The translations under genes and the position numbers were made by a program. Below, piece by piece: positions 1 through 9,009 of a stretch of DNA of 64,000 nt. The first letter of the stretch is position 1. Each line of letters opens with the position of its first letter. The DNA comes from Pedobacter chinensis. GTDB taxonomy: Bacteria; Bacteroidota; Bacteroidia; Sphingobacteriales; Sphingobacteriaceae. The DNA lies in the NCBI RefSeq assembly GCF_003339865.1, contig NZ_QPKV01000004.1, positions 372,001 through 436,000 on the forward strand, read 5' to 3'. A model generated the notes under the pieces. It had not been told where the DNA came from, did no database searches, and saw only the letters and a program-made list of their open reading frames with translations.

Positions 1-10
1 TTCTTTTTTT

Positions 11-802
11 ATGAAAACTACGTTATTAGCCCTGTTCCTCTCCATTACATTATTAGCCTGCAAACAAGGGAAATTAGAAAAAACATTAACCTCAAGAGTT
101 ATTACTGATCAGGATGATTTCAACGAATTTCCTAAAACCAAAGATAAGGTAATCTCTATTGAAGATGTTTACTCTGAAAATCCGGATAGTTCTGGCGGCT
201 TTTCTGTTAAATTTAAAGATACCGCAATTTATATACAGGATGGTTCAAAGCCATTGGCCAGGAAATTTCAGGAAGCAAGATTCATCAACTCCCAAAAAAC
301 GGCGGTTTTGGTACAAATAGCAGATGGTGCTGGCAAAATCTCTCCATTTTACATTATTTCACTTAAAAATGGTCAACCCGATGCAGTTGCTTTGATCAAA
401 CCATCCGATGGAAAAGGCGACAAAGATTTTGCAAAAGGATTGGAAGAAATCACGCGCACCAGTATTTTGATCAATAACGATTTTGTTATTTCAACTGTTC
501 GTGGAAAAGTATATCCTGTAAAAAGGAAAAACGCAAATGAGCTTATTCAAGGCAATTTTATTTTAAATTCTGGCGATAGGACAACGCTTGTTTTTTCTGG
601 CGATAGTTCTTTATATCAGGTAAATTATCTTACAGGCGAAACTGCTGAATTGCCTGTACCAGCTAAGGTATTACGTTCAGGAACGATGGTAAGAGAAATC
701 CAACAAAATTATAGTTGGTTTAAAAATGCCCGTGGTACTTCATTTTTAAAAGAAAATCCTGATGACGACAGGATTGTGGATATAAAAGAATTTAAGCACT
801 AG
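11..802 (+). CDS. Hypothetical lipoprotein
   Basis: A 263-residue protein of unknown function. The N-terminus is a short hydrophobic stretch ending in LLAC (Cys about residue 17), a lipobox, so it should be a lipid-anchored envelope protein. The remainder is soluble, beta-rich in appearance, without recognisable motifs. The ATG lies 10 bp from the window edge, so its promoter is not visible. It converges with the AlkB-like gene; an imperfect inverted repeat (TGGTTGTTTAAG / CTTAAACAACCA, about 811-841) between the two stop codons could act as a bidirectional terminator. Confidence 0.75.
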   Translation: MKTTLLALFLSITLLACKQGKLEKTLTSRVITDQDDFNEFPKTKDKVISIEDVYSENPDSSGGFSVKFKDTAIYIQDGSKPLARKFQEARFINSQKTAVLVQIADGAGKISPFYIISLKNGQPDAVALIKPSDGKGDKDFAKGLEEITRTSILINNDFVISTVRGKVYPVKRKNANELIQGNFILNSGDRTTLVFSGDSSLYQVNYLTGETAELPVPAKVLRSGTMVREIQQNYSWFKNARGTSFLKENPDDDRIVDIKEFKH

Positions 803-829
803 ATGTTTTAAATGGTTGTTTAAGAAAGC

Positions 830-1438
830 TTAAACAACCATTTTTCTAAAGGTTAGATTAATCCTGGCCTTTGTTACTTTTTTAGTTGGCGGCAGGCGAT
901 GCAGCCAATTGGTTTGCGTATCATCTTTCATCACTAACAAACTTCCATGTTCCAAAAAGGTGGTAATGGTTTCTTTAGTTTGTTTGTGCTTAAATAGAAA
1001 TCTCCGTTCGGCGCCAAAACTCATGGAGGCTATGGCAGAATTTTTACCTAAAGTTTTTTCATCGTCACTGTGGTAGGCCATTCCTTCATCACCATTATGG
1101 TATAAATTTAACAGGCAGGAATTAAAGGTTGTGCCTGTTTTTTGTTCGGCAATTTTTTTCAGTTCGAGCAATTCGTCAGTCCATGGCAAGGCATATTTGG
1201 TTGTGTTTGAATAGGTGTAAGAATAAGCATCATTACCGTACCAGGCAACTTTTCGTTTGGTAATAATATGTTTGCCCATTATAAATGCCTCATCACTTTT
1301 CCATTCTATGGTGTTTAACAGCACATTAAAATAGTAGTCAGCATTTTTTGGCGAAAACAATTTCCCATAATAATTTACTGTTCCGCCATAGGGCAGCAGG
1401 TTCTGGTTAACATTTATTGCGTTGTTAAATAAATCCAT
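830..1438 (-). CDS. AlkB-like 2-oxoglutarate/Fe(II) dioxygenase
   Basis: Predicted oxidative DNA dealkylation enzyme, removing alkyl groups from adenine and cytosine bases with Fe(II), O2 and 2-oxoglutarate. Visible family signature: iron ligands H123-x-D125 (in YHSDDE) and H180, and the C-terminal RxNLTxR motif (R192, R198) that binds 2-oxoglutarate. At 202 residues it is the size of compact AlkB2/AlkB3-like bacterial proteins. It sits directly downstream of two other alkylation-repair genes on the same strand, overlapping the 3' end of the Ada-domain gene by 25 bp, which suggests co-transcription. Substrate preference cannot be read from sequence. Confidence 0.9.
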   Translation of the reverse strand: MDLFNNAINVNQNLLPYGGTVNYYGKLFSPKNADYYFNVLLNTIEWKSDEAFIMGKHIITKRKVAWYGNDAYSYTYSNTTKYALPWTDELLELKKIAEQKTGTTFNSCLLNLYHNGDEGMAYHSDDEKTLGKNSAIASMSFGAERRFLFKHKQTKETITTFLEHGSLLVMKDDTQTNWLHRLPPTKKVTKARINLTFRKMVV

Positions 1439-1662
1439 TGTTTATATTTTACGTTCAAACAGTTTCCGCAAGGCCTAAATCCAGCAGACCTGGCCTCGTT
1501 TTCTGTTTCAAAAAAAATGCGGTTTTCAGGTTTCGTTCTTTTGCCCGATTTGCAATCAAGCTTTCCGTATATCATTAATCTCGCGTTTCCTCCGAAACAA
1601 ATCTCTTTGTTTTTTATTTTTCCTCTAAGATCTGCAGAAGATATTTCCTGGTGTTTGATCAT
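1414..1662 (-). CDS. Stand-alone Ada metal-binding domain protein
   Basis: An 82-residue protein corresponding only to the N-terminal zinc domain of Ada, which in Ada accepts methyl groups from DNA phosphotriesters. The pattern GKLDCKSGKR...GFRPCGNC gives C37, C65 and C68; the second cysteine of the usual CxxxC pair is absent (C-K-S-G-K), so the metal may use another ligand such as C22. The ATG at 1662 is chosen because upstream codons in this frame only shadow the neighbouring gene. It lies between the AraC-MGMT fusion and the AlkB-like gene on the same strand. Single-domain forms of this kind are known in Bacteroidota; methyl acceptance is not proven. Confidence 0.8.
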   Translation of the reverse strand: MIKHQEISSADLRGKIKNKEICFGGNARLMIYGKLDCKSGKRTKPENRIFFETENEARSAGFRPCGNCLNVKYKQWIYLTTQ

Positions 1663-1706
1663 TGATTTAGAATTTTGAATCAGGTGAGTAAAAAAGTATA
1701 ATGTGG

Positions 1707-2567
1707 TTAACCAATTCCGGCAGTTAATTCTACTTTTGATGCTTCCCAACCAATAATAGCTGTTTTGCGGTCTGTACCCCAATGATAGCCGCCTAAAACA
1801 CCACTGGATTGGATCACACGATGGCAGGGTATTAAAAATGCAACAGGATTTTTGCCGATGGCGGTACCCACGGCCCGTGATGCACCCGGCATTTTGATGT
1901 GCCCGGCAATAGAACCATAAGTTGATAGTTTTCCCATCGGGATTTTTAATAATGCCTCCCAAACTTTTAACTGAAAATCACTTCCTTTTAAATGAAGTTT
2001 GATTTGGTTGAGTTCATTCCAGTCATTATTAAAAATATTCAGCGCTTTTTGATGTTCAACATTTGCAGCATGTTTATAGGTAGCAAAAGGAAAAATATGT
2101 TGCAAATTTTCCAAAGCGATGATTTCGTCTTTATAGAAAGAAATATGGCAGATTCCTTTCTTTGTAGAAGCAACAATGATTTTTCCGAAAGGGCTTTGGG
2201 TAAAACTATAGTCGATGCTCAGATTTTCTCCGCCATTTTTGTACTCTCCGGGTGTCATCCCTTCAATGCTGATAAATAAATCATGAAGCCTGCTCGTTCC
2301 CGATAAGCCGGTTTCTAAAGCAGTAGTAAATAGGCTGGCATCGTTTTCTTTAAGTAACTTCTTGGCATAACCAATGCTGATATATTGTAGAAAACGTTTT
2401 GGTGTTGTTCCTGCCCATTCACTAAACAAACGTTGAAAATGAAATGGACTTAAATTTACCTTATCTGCAATTTCCTCTAAACCTGGCTGGTTTTTAAAAT
2501 TTGCCTGTATATAGTTTATTGCATCTGCAATTCTATTAAAGTTTACTTCATCTTGTGTTTTCATCAT
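1707..2567 (-). CDS. AraC-type HTH / methylated-DNA cysteine methyltransferase fusion (Ada-like without zinc domain)
   Basis: Two domains: an N-terminal AraC helix-turn-helix (about residues 1-100, LEEIADKVNLSPFHFQRLFS) and a C-terminal O6-alkylguanine-DNA alkyltransferase with the active-site motif IPCHRV. The cysteine is the suicide acceptor of the alkyl group. The Ada phosphotriester domain is missing here and encoded separately just downstream (1414-1662), so the two genes together reconstitute a split Ada. Start: tandem ATGs at 2567 and 2564; an in-frame TTG further up overlaps the promoter -7 box and is unlikely. Ada-like proteins commonly activate alkylation-repair genes; that role here is inference. 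Confidence 0.9.
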   Translation of the reverse strand: MMKTQDEVNFNRIADAINYIQANFKNQPGLEEIADKVNLSPFHFQRLFSEWAGTTPKRFLQYISIGYAKKLLKENDASLFTTALETGLSGTSRLHDLFISIEGMTPGEYKNGGENLSIDYSFTQSPFGKIIVASTKKGICHISFYKDEIIALENLQHIFPFATYKHAANVEHQKALNIFNNDWNELNQIKLHLKGSDFQLKVWEALLKIPMGKLSTYGSIAGHIKMPGASRAVGTAIGKNPVAFLIPCHRVIQSSGVLGGYHWGTDRKTAIIGWEASKVELTAGIG

Positions 2568-2582
2568 TGTTATAATAGTACA

Positions 2583-2590
2583 CAAAAGTA
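2583..2590 (-). promoter_or_regulatory. Bacteroidota-type -7 box of the AraC-MGMT gene
   Basis: TACTTTTG on the minus strand fits the Bacteroidota -7 consensus TAnnTTTG. It lies 16 bp upstream of the ATG at 2567, implying a leader of about 10 nt. A convincing TTTG -33 box is not seen at the usual distance, which would suit an activator-dependent promoter. Confidence 0.5.
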
Positions 2591-2644
2591 GGTTCGAAAT
2601 AAACTTTTTCCCACCCGATACTTGCTATGTTTGATGTTTTGACT

Positions 2645-3022
2645 TTATTTTTTCTTCGATTTGAGTTTCGCCTTATTCAAGTTTTGGATGATTCGAAATT
2701 CAGTGATTTTTGTAACCAAATCCAAAGGTAGAGGCTGATTGATTGGAAACTGCACAGATCCTTTTGCACCTTTGTATGCTGATAATTCTTGTTTAAAAGC
2801 TTCAATTCCGTCGGCGCCCGGGTAAAAGCCGATGTGGTTTTTATACCCGGCATAATGAACCAGGTTTCCCTTTAAATCAAATGTTGGGATACCGTAACTT
2901 ATTTTTTCAGTTGCATCTGGTGCTGCTTTCTGTATCGTTTGCCTTAATAATTGTAATTGCTGCCGTGTTTCTTTGGGAAATCCGGCTATATAAATTTCTA
3001 CATCAGTTTTAATACTATCCAT
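2645..3022 (-). CDS. DUF1801 family protein
   Basis: A 125-residue protein recognisable as DUF1801 (YdhG-like) from the pattern PDATEKISYGIPTF followed by GFYPG and a lysine-rich tail. The fold is related to frataxin-like/iron-chaperone domains by family knowledge, but no biochemical role is established. The C-terminus is very basic (KAKLKSKKK). It lies upstream of the alkylation-repair genes on the same strand with a 55-bp gap containing their promoter, so it is probably an independent unit. Confidence 0.85.
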   Translation of the reverse strand: MDSIKTDVEIYIAGFPKETRQQLQLLRQTIQKAAPDATEKISYGIPTFDLKGNLVHYAGYKNHIGFYPGADGIEAFKQELSAYKGAKGSVQFPINQPLPLDLVTKITEFRIIQNLNKAKLKSKKK

Positions 3023-3184
3023 TGTTGCTTAATTTAAAATTGAAATTAGCTTAACGGCAGAAATATCTGAAGGTGCAATAACGGCAATTTTAAGTGCTAT
3101 ATCAGACAATAAGTGTAATATCTGGTAATAAGGTTAATAATTAAGATGAGTTCTCGATATGGAATAATGGAAACATCTTTCCGG

Positions 3185-3751
3185 TTAAACCCTTAATGCG
3201 CCACGAAATCCTCTTGCTCCATAATAAGATTCTGCACCATTGTGATATGTGAAGACAGTGTTGTATCTGCGATCACAAAAAATCGCACCACCGAGTTTTC
3301 TGATCTCAGCAGGTGTTACAATCCAACTTGATGTTTTTGTGTCAAAATTGCCAAGATTTTGCAATTCCCGGTATTGTTCTTCGGTTAAAAGTTCAATGCC
3401 CATTGCTGTAGCCACATCAACCGCATTATTTTGTGGCTTGTGCACTTTCCTTGATTCTAATGCCTCGCGATCATAACAAAAACTTCTGCGGCCTTTCGGA
3501 CTTTCTTCTGAACAATCAATAAAAATATATTCGGCTTTTTCTTTATCATAAGCTACAACATCTGGTTCTCCTCCAGATATTTCCATTTCATTCAACGACC
3601 ATAATTTTTCAGGATTAATATCGAGTTTTGCCTTTATTTCAGTCCATTCAAATCCTTCATGACGTTTCATATTTTTTTCAAAACGGTTTTTTAATATATT
3701 CAGCAGTTCTTCACTTTGCCCGGAAAATAACTCTTTTTTATTGGTGCTCAT
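3185..3751 (-). CDS. DUF4256 family protein
   Basis: A 188-residue soluble protein matching DUF4256 in length and in conserved stretches such as FIDCSEESPKGRRSFCYDRE and GGAIFCDRRYNTVFTYHNGA near the C-terminus. Function of the family is unknown; no membrane segment or signal peptide is visible. It stands alone, with about 160-bp gaps on either side. Confidence 0.85.
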   Translation of the reverse strand: MSTNKKELFSGQSEELLNILKNRFEKNMKRHEGFEWTEIKAKLDINPEKLWSLNEMEISGGEPDVVAYDKEKAEYIFIDCSEESPKGRRSFCYDREALESRKVHKPQNNAVDVATAMGIELLTEEQYRELQNLGNFDTKTSSWIVTPAEIRKLGGAIFCDRRYNTVFTYHNGAESYYGARGFRGALRV

Positions 3752-3877
3752 GCTTTTGTATTCCTGGTAATCAATATTTGTTTTAAACTCATCATTTAAA
3801 GGTAAGTAATTTATTTTTTCATCTGATTCAAAGATAAAACCATGCTAAGCCTCTGTGTCGACAGAGGTAGATCTGTG

Positions 3878-4687
3878 TTATTTTCCATTAATCAATGATG
3901 TGGGCGTATAACCAAATTGCTTTTTAAAGGCGTAAGAGAAATGAGATAAATTCTCAAAACCCACCTCATAGCAAACATCAATTGGTTTCTTTTTCTTTTC
4001 GATGAAATGATAATGTGCCAACTCCAAACGCTTTTGTGTAAGCCACCTTTGAGGTGTTGTGCTGAATGCCTTGCTAAAATCACGTTTAAAAGTAGTCAGG
4101 CTACGACCGGTCAGAAAGCTGAATTTTTCCAAAGGCAAATTGAACATAAAGTTCTTTTCCATATAGCTGGCTAAATCAATTTTCCCGGGTTCTTCAAAAT
4201 TTGCCAGAACATTGTCTGTTTCTTTATCGATTGTTCTGAGGATACTGACGGCTTCTGTAATTTTCAAGGATGCAATATCTTCGGGAAGTTCTTTCATTTC
4301 GAAATAAGGAATCAATGAAGCCAAACAGCTTTCGAGCAAAGGATGATTATTGAAGGAATAAATTTTTTGTAACTCCAAAGCTTTTGGTTTCACGTTCAGG
4401 TTTGCGTAAAAATTCCTTAGCCTCGTTGTAGACAGGTGCATCACAACTGTTTTATGTGGTTGCCCATCTTTGGGATAATTAATAATCGTTGCCAGTTGAT
4501 TTCTTGGGATTAAAAAAATATCGCCTTTTTTAAAGAAATAGGTGGCATCTGCCTGCACAATTTTTGTTTCGCCCGAGATGAACCAAATCAGCATGTGATG
4601 ATCAAACATAACATCAGATTTGAAAAACTTATCCTCGTAGCAGGAAAGCTTAATATCGTCTGTTATATATTTTGCCTGATATTCCAT
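3878..4687 (-). CDS. AraC family transcriptional regulator
   Basis: About 269 residues from the ATG at 4687 (MEYQAKY); the longer frame starts only with TTG. The N-terminal half is a cupin-like sensing domain and the C-terminal third is the double helix-turn-helix of AraC/XylS proteins (FKRDFSKAFSTTPQRWLTQKR ... DVCYEVGFENLSHFSYAFKKQFGYTP). It acts as a DNA-binding activator or repressor in the cytoplasm; its effector and targets are not indicated by the flanking genes, which are transcribed in the same direction but well separated. Confidence 0.88.
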   Translation of the reverse strand: MEYQAKYITDDIKLSCYEDKFFKSDVMFDHHMLIWFISGETKIVQADATYFFKKGDIFLIPRNQLATIINYPKDGQPHKTVVMHLSTTRLRNFYANLNVKPKALELQKIYSFNNHPLLESCLASLIPYFEMKELPEDIASLKITEAVSILRTIDKETDNVLANFEEPGKIDLASYMEKNFMFNLPLEKFSFLTGRSLTTFKRDFSKAFSTTPQRWLTQKRLELAHYHFIEKKKKPIDVCYEVGFENLSHFSYAFKKQFGYTPTSLINGK

Positions 4688-4832
4688 TGTTAGATGTGGC
4701 GGTTTAGTGTTTTTGGCAAGTGCAAAGCCAACAATCAAATTTAATGAAAAACTTTTTTACGGATCTGTCTTCCGTTTGATGCGAAAATCGCTGTCAACTC
4801 ACGTTATTGTAATATTTTCATATCGGTCAAAA

Positions 4833-5905
4833 TTATTTGGGAATGGCTTTTAATTCAGTCTTTTCATTATAAACTTTTTGTTCTAATTCCAGTAAATATT
4901 TTTTTCGCCAAAGTCCGCCTCCGTAACCTGTTAAGCTTCCGTTCGAGCCAATTACTCTGTGGCATGGAATTAAAATAGAGATTCTGTTCATTCCATTAGC
5001 ACCGGCTACTGCTCTTACGCTTGCTGGACTATTTATATGTTCTGCCTGTTGTTTATAGGATCTGGTTTTTCCGTAAGGTATTACCTGCAAAGCTGTCCAC
5101 ACTTTATTCTGGAATGCTGTTCCAGGAGTATTTAAAGGCACGGTAAAAACGGTTCTTTGTCCATCAAAATATTCTTTCAACTCCTTTTCCAACTGCTCAA
5201 AATGAGAACTATTTCCCTGGATAATTACAGCATTGAATAATTTGGAAATGGTTTTTAATTCTGTTTCAAGCATTTTCCTATCGGTAAACTCCAAAAGACA
5301 AATACCTTGATTTGTGGCACATGCAATCATTGTTCCGAGTGGTGTTTCGATTCTTTTGAGGAAAATGATGGTTTGTGATTTGCCCATTTTTGGAGATACA
5401 CCAAAAATATTTTTGAATGACTCTCCAAAACCACTCAACGATTCAAATCCCATTTCATAGGCCGTATGTGTAATGCTTTCGCCGTCCTGAATTTTCTTAA
5501 AAGCAGCATTTATCCTGAACATTCTTTGATAGGCATGAAATGTGATACCGTGGTTTTTCACAAACCATCGCCTAATCTGGCTGGGTTCAATACCTCTTTG
5601 CTTCAAATCATAATCTTTTAATTTCATTGAAAGATTTTCATTGAGCTCATGAAGAATCTGCTGGATTTCTTCTGGTGTTTGATTGAGCGTTTTTAAAGGA
5701 TTACAAACCTTACAAGGCCTGTAGCCCTGTAAAATGCATTCTTTTGTGGTGGTAAAAAATTCAACATTTTCAATTTTAGGTTTTCGTGTCGTACAAGCAG
5801 GGCGGCAGAAATCCCTGTGGTTTTAACAGCTGTGAAAAATATACCTTCAAACGATGTATCTTTTTCGACAATTGCTTTATACATTATTTCTTTTGTTAGT
5901 TCCAT
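4833..5905 (-). pseudogene. ada: Ada trifunctional alkylation-repair regulator, frameshifted
   Basis: Reading the minus strand from 5905 (or the internal ATG at 5884) gives the start of an Ada zinc domain. After codons for KTTGI the frame switches: restoring one T in the run complementary to 5809-5811 would read FCRPACTTRKPK and then YRPCKVC, supplying all four zinc cysteines, and continue without a stop through the AraC HTH (GIEPSQIRRWFVKNHG) to the methyltransferase domain with IPCHRV. As written the gene splits into a 70-residue peptide and an open frame beginning near 5627 that retains HTH and methyltransferase domains. It overlaps the preceding lyase-like gene by 10 bp. A sequencing indel is as likely as a real mutation. 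Confidence 0.88.
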
Positions 5906-6669
5906 AATGTATGAAATGATTGGTCTGTTATTATCTTTTCTGAAACAGTTTCCAGAGCCCGATAGGAAAAATCATTCAAAAAATTACCCATACTGATTCG
6001 TTTTATACCCAATTCAGAGAGTGTTTCAAAGCCCGGAAGTTCAGGCATGCACATTACATTCAGCGGCAATTTTGTTTTTGAAACCATCTGTTTCATCTCT
6101 TTGATTGAGGTAATGCAAGGTATAAAAATTCCGTCTATGCTGAGTTGTTGATATAGTTCAATCCGATTGAGTGTTTCCTTTAAAGCATTTGGCAATTGCA
6201 GCAGAAACGCATCGCACCGTACATTGATAAAGATTTGAATATTTCTACTATGTAATTCTTCGATGATTTCTTTAAGAAAGTGAAAAAAAATGTTTTCAGG
6301 TTTTAATTTTCTTTCGGAATTTTCAAAACAGGAATCTTCTATGTTAATTCCTGCCACACCTAATTGATATAGTTTTTCAATGTTGTTGGCTACTTCATTT
6401 GGTGTTTTTCCATACCCGAACTCTATATCTACCGTAAGCGGTAAATGTGTATTTCTTTTAATTTTCTCTACAATAAATAATAAATCTGCAAAGGGCATCT
6501 GCTGCCCATCTTCATAACCTAATGTATGTGCAATAGCTGCACTTGATGTTCCAATGGCCTGGAATCCTGACTTTTCAAAAACCCTGGCACTTTGTATATT
6601 CCAGGCATTACCCAAAAGCAATGGTTTCGATTGGTAATGCAATTCTTTGAACTTTAAATAATCTGTCAT
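5896..6669 (-). CDS. Isocitrate lyase/PEP mutase superfamily protein
   Basis: A 257-residue TIM-barrel protein of the isocitrate lyase/phosphoenolpyruvate mutase superfamily. Diagnostic stretches are the N-terminal LLLGNAWNIQSARVFEKSGF, GTSSAAIAHTLGY, the metal/substrate region VDIEFGYG and GINIEDS. Such proteins cleave or rearrange C-C or C-P bonds of 2-methylisocitrate- or phosphonopyruvate-like substrates; the exact substrate cannot be assigned. The stop codon lies inside the start region of ada (10-bp overlap), so the two are probably translationally coupled, an association seen for Ada genes in other bacteria. Confidence 0.85.
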   Translation of the reverse strand: MTDYLKFKELHYQSKPLLLGNAWNIQSARVFEKSGFQAIGTSSAAIAHTLGYEDGQQMPFADLLFIVEKIKRNTHLPLTVDIEFGYGKTPNEVANNIEKLYQLGVAGINIEDSCFENSERKLKPENIFFHFLKEIIEELHSRNIQIFINVRCDAFLLQLPNALKETLNRIELYQQLSIDGIFIPCITSIKEMKQMVSKTKLPLNVMCMPELPGFETLSELGIKRISMGNFLNDFSYRALETVSEKIITDQSFHTLWN

Positions 6670-6988
6670 ATCCTTAATTTTTTGACAAAATTATTCATTG
6701 GTGTGTTTTCGCTACAACCGAAAAATTAACAAGTATTTTTTATGTGTTATCGTTTTTGGTTAAATGATACCCAATATAACTTCTTTGTCGTCCGTTGTAT
6801 CAGGAATTACAATGTCGCTCCAGAAATTAATCTTTCAGCAATGTCTTTGAGTAAGTCTGGTTTATTGCCATTGCCGGGAAGAAAATGCAAGAACCATGTC
6901 TTTATGCCATTTCTCCAAGTAGCTTTGCATCGTAGGCATTGTTAATTGCAAGAAAATTTTGCATGAATACTTTATGCCATTTAGTTTT
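6670..6988 (+). other. Intergenic stretch without a convincing gene
   Basis: A 319-bp gap between two minus-strand genes. The plus strand holds a 67-codon frame (6742-6945) without a family match. The minus strand shows two overlapping short frames (reading NAYDAKLLGEMA and PDLLKDIAERLISGATL) that look like decayed coding sequence with a frame change, but neither is long enough to name. No palindrome or RNA gene was seen. Confidence 0.4.
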
Positions 6989-7906
6989 TTAATTAAATGA
7001 TTGCTTAAATTCTATGGGGGTTAAATTGGTTTTCTTCTTAAACAATTTATTGAACGATTGCGGATATTCAAAGCCTAATTGATATGCAATTTCGCTAACG
7101 GATAAACTGGTTGTGGTAAGCAACTCTTTTGCTTTTTCGATGAGTTTACTATGAATATGTTGCTGCGTGGTTTGTCCGGTAATACTGCGTAACATATCGC
7201 TCAGGTAATTCGCTGAAACATTCAGTTGTTCAGCTATTTGTTGTACTGGTGGTAAGCCCGAAACCAACATTTTTTCATCGTTGAAATAATTGTTTAAAAG
7301 ATTTTCTAAACGAATTAAAATTTCTTCGTTAGCAGGTTTTCGGGTAATAAACTGACGGTTGTAAAAGCGGTTGCTGTATTGTAGCAATAGTTCTATTTGA
7401 GCAATAATCACATCCTGGCTAAAGTTATCAATGTTAGATTGATACTCGGTTTCAATATTTCTCAGAATATTTTCTACTATTGTTTCTTCCTGTTCTGAAA
7501 GATGGAGGGCTTCAGTTAATTCGTATGAAAAGAAGCCATAGTTTTTAATCTTTTTAGCCAAATCGTAACCCATCAAAAAATCGGGATGAAACACCAGGCA
7601 TATTCCTGCAGCGGGTACATCATCCGTTTGTATATGGGATAATAATTGATTCGGAGAAATAAAGGACATTATACCCTCGTCATAATCATAATAATGTTGC
7701 CCGTATTTTATTTTCCCTGCGAAATTTTTCTTAATGGCAATACAATAGAAATTCAGTATAAAGTGTTCTAATAAGTTAAGCTCCTTATTAGAAATGCTTT
7801 CCAGGCTAAAAACACTAATCATCGGGTGTTTGGGTTTGGGCAAACCCAGGAAACGATGTTGTTCTGAAATAGAATTGATGATGTATGGTGCGTTCTGCTT
7901 TTTCAT
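6989..7906 (-). CDS. AraC family transcriptional regulator (paralogue 1)
   Basis: A 305-residue regulator with an N-terminal sensing domain and a C-terminal AraC double HTH (about residues 215-305: VQQIAEQLNVSANYLSDMLR and SVSEIAYQLGFEYPQSFNKLFK). It is clearly paralogous to the gene at 21092-22003, sharing conserved stretches such as KIKNYGFFSY and SNRFYxRQFITRK. It follows the alcohol dehydrogenase on the same strand with a 56-bp gap; a TAAATTTG -7-like box (7914-7921) lies just before the ATG. A role in controlling the dehydrogenase is inferred from position. Confidence 0.9.
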   Translation of the reverse strand: MKKQNAPYIINSISEQHRFLGLPKPKHPMISVFSLESISNKELNLLEHFILNFYCIAIKKNFAGKIKYGQHYYDYDEGIMSFISPNQLLSHIQTDDVPAAGICLVFHPDFLMGYDLAKKIKNYGFFSYELTEALHLSEQEETIVENILRNIETEYQSNIDNFSQDVIIAQIELLLQYSNRFYNRQFITRKPANEEILIRLENLLNNYFNDEKMLVSGLPPVQQIAEQLNVSANYLSDMLRSITGQTTQQHIHSKLIEKAKELLTTTSLSVSEIAYQLGFEYPQSFNKLFKKKTNLTPIEFKQSFN

Positions 7907-7962
7907 ATCGCTACAAATTTACACTTAAAACAAAAGATGGAATTTTAAGTTCTCTTATCATT

Positions 7963-9009
7963 TTACAAAGTTGCCATATCAATCACAAAACGATAACGTA
8001 CATCGCCTTTTTCCATTCTGTTAAAAGCGGTATGAATATCTTTTATATCAATCAGTTCTATATCAGAAACGATATTGTGTTCTGCACAAAAATTAAGCAT
8101 TTCCTGTGTTTCGGGTAAGCCGCCTGCTCCTGAACCTGCTATTACTTTATTGCCTGTTGCCAAAGTAAATGATGAAATTTCCCATGGTTTGGCAGGCATA
8201 CCTATATTGATGTAAATGCCATTGGTTTTTAATGTATTCATATATGGATTAATGTCGTGGTCGTTGGCAACAGTATCCAGAATAAAGTCGAATGACCGCG
8301 ATGCTGCTTTCATCTGTGCTTCATCTTTCGATACAATGAAATGATGTGCTCCTAAAGTTCTGGCAGCTTCTTCTTTGTTGGGCGAAGTACTGAATACAGT
8401 CACTTCTGCACCAAAAGCCACACCAAATTTCACGCCCATATGTCCTAAACCGCCCAAGCCTACTATTGCGAGTTTATGACCTTTGCCAACTTTCCATCTG
8501 CGCAATGGCGAGTAAGTGGTGATGCCTGCACAAAGTAACGGTGCAACTGCGGCAAGATTTAATTTTTCGGAAATGTGGTGTGCAAAATCTTCGTTCACTA
8601 CAATATTGTCCGAATAGCCTCCGTATACAGGCTTCCCGTCTTTACCCAGGTTATTATATGTTTGTACCGGACTCACGTTGCAAAATTGTTCCTGGCCGTT
8701 TCTGCAATCTTCACACTCACGGCACGAATCAACGATCACACCTACACCGGCCAAATCTCCAACTTTAAATTTTTTTACGTGGTTTCCAACTTTTGCTATT
8801 TTTCCAACAATTTCATGTCCTGGTACCATCGGAAAAATCCCGGGAAACCATTCGTTTCTTGTCAGGTGTATATCAGTATGGCAGACGCCACAATAGGAAA
8901 TACTGATTTGTATATCGTGTGCACCGATTTCCCTGCGCTCAAAATTCCAGGGCTCTAAATTGCTTTCTGCACTTTGTGCTGCATATCCTTTGGTCTGTAT
9001 CATGGTCAT
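7963..9009 (-). CDS. Zinc-dependent NAD(P) alcohol dehydrogenase (cinnamyl-alcohol/YahK type)
   Basis: A 348-residue medium-chain dehydrogenase interconverting aldehydes and alcohols. Motifs: catalytic-zinc motif CGVCHTDIH (about residues 40-48) and GHE, structural-zinc cluster CRECEDCRNGQEQFC, and Rossmann motif GLGGLGHMG. Overall order and length match the YahK/cinnamyl-alcohol dehydrogenase branch, usually NADPH-linked and broad in aldehyde range. A second in-frame ATG two codons in is also possible. It probably forms a module with the downstream AraC gene, mirrored by the SDR-AraC pair near 22 kb. Confidence 0.92.
   Translation of the reverse strand: MTMIQTKGYAAQSAESNLEPWNFERREIGAHDIQISISYCGVCHTDIHLTRNEWFPGIFPMVPGHEIVGKIAKVGNHVKKFKVGDLAGVGVIVDSCRECEDCRNGQEQFCNVSPVQTYNNLGKDGKPVYGGYSDNIVVNEDFAHHISEKLNLAAVAPLLCAGITTYSPLRRWKVGKGHKLAIVGLGGLGHMGVKFGVAFGAEVTVFSTSPNKEEAARTLGAHHFIVSKDEAQMKAASRSFDFILDTVANDHDINPYMNTLKTNGIYINIGMPAKPWEISSFTLATGNKVIAGSGAGGLPETQEMLNFCAEHNIVSDIELIDIKDIHTAFNRMEKGDVRYRFVIDMATL

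Noticed and set aside
1663..1962. N-terminal extension of the Ada-domain gene to 182 codons
   Set aside because: It is the shadow of the AraC-MGMT gene in another frame; the domain starts at ATG 1662.
6742..6945. 67-codon plus-strand frame beginning MCYRF, vaguely like the start of an SOS-response-associated peptidase
   Set aside because: No continuation of the family, and the opposite strand shows equally plausible decayed frames; kept only as unassigned gap.
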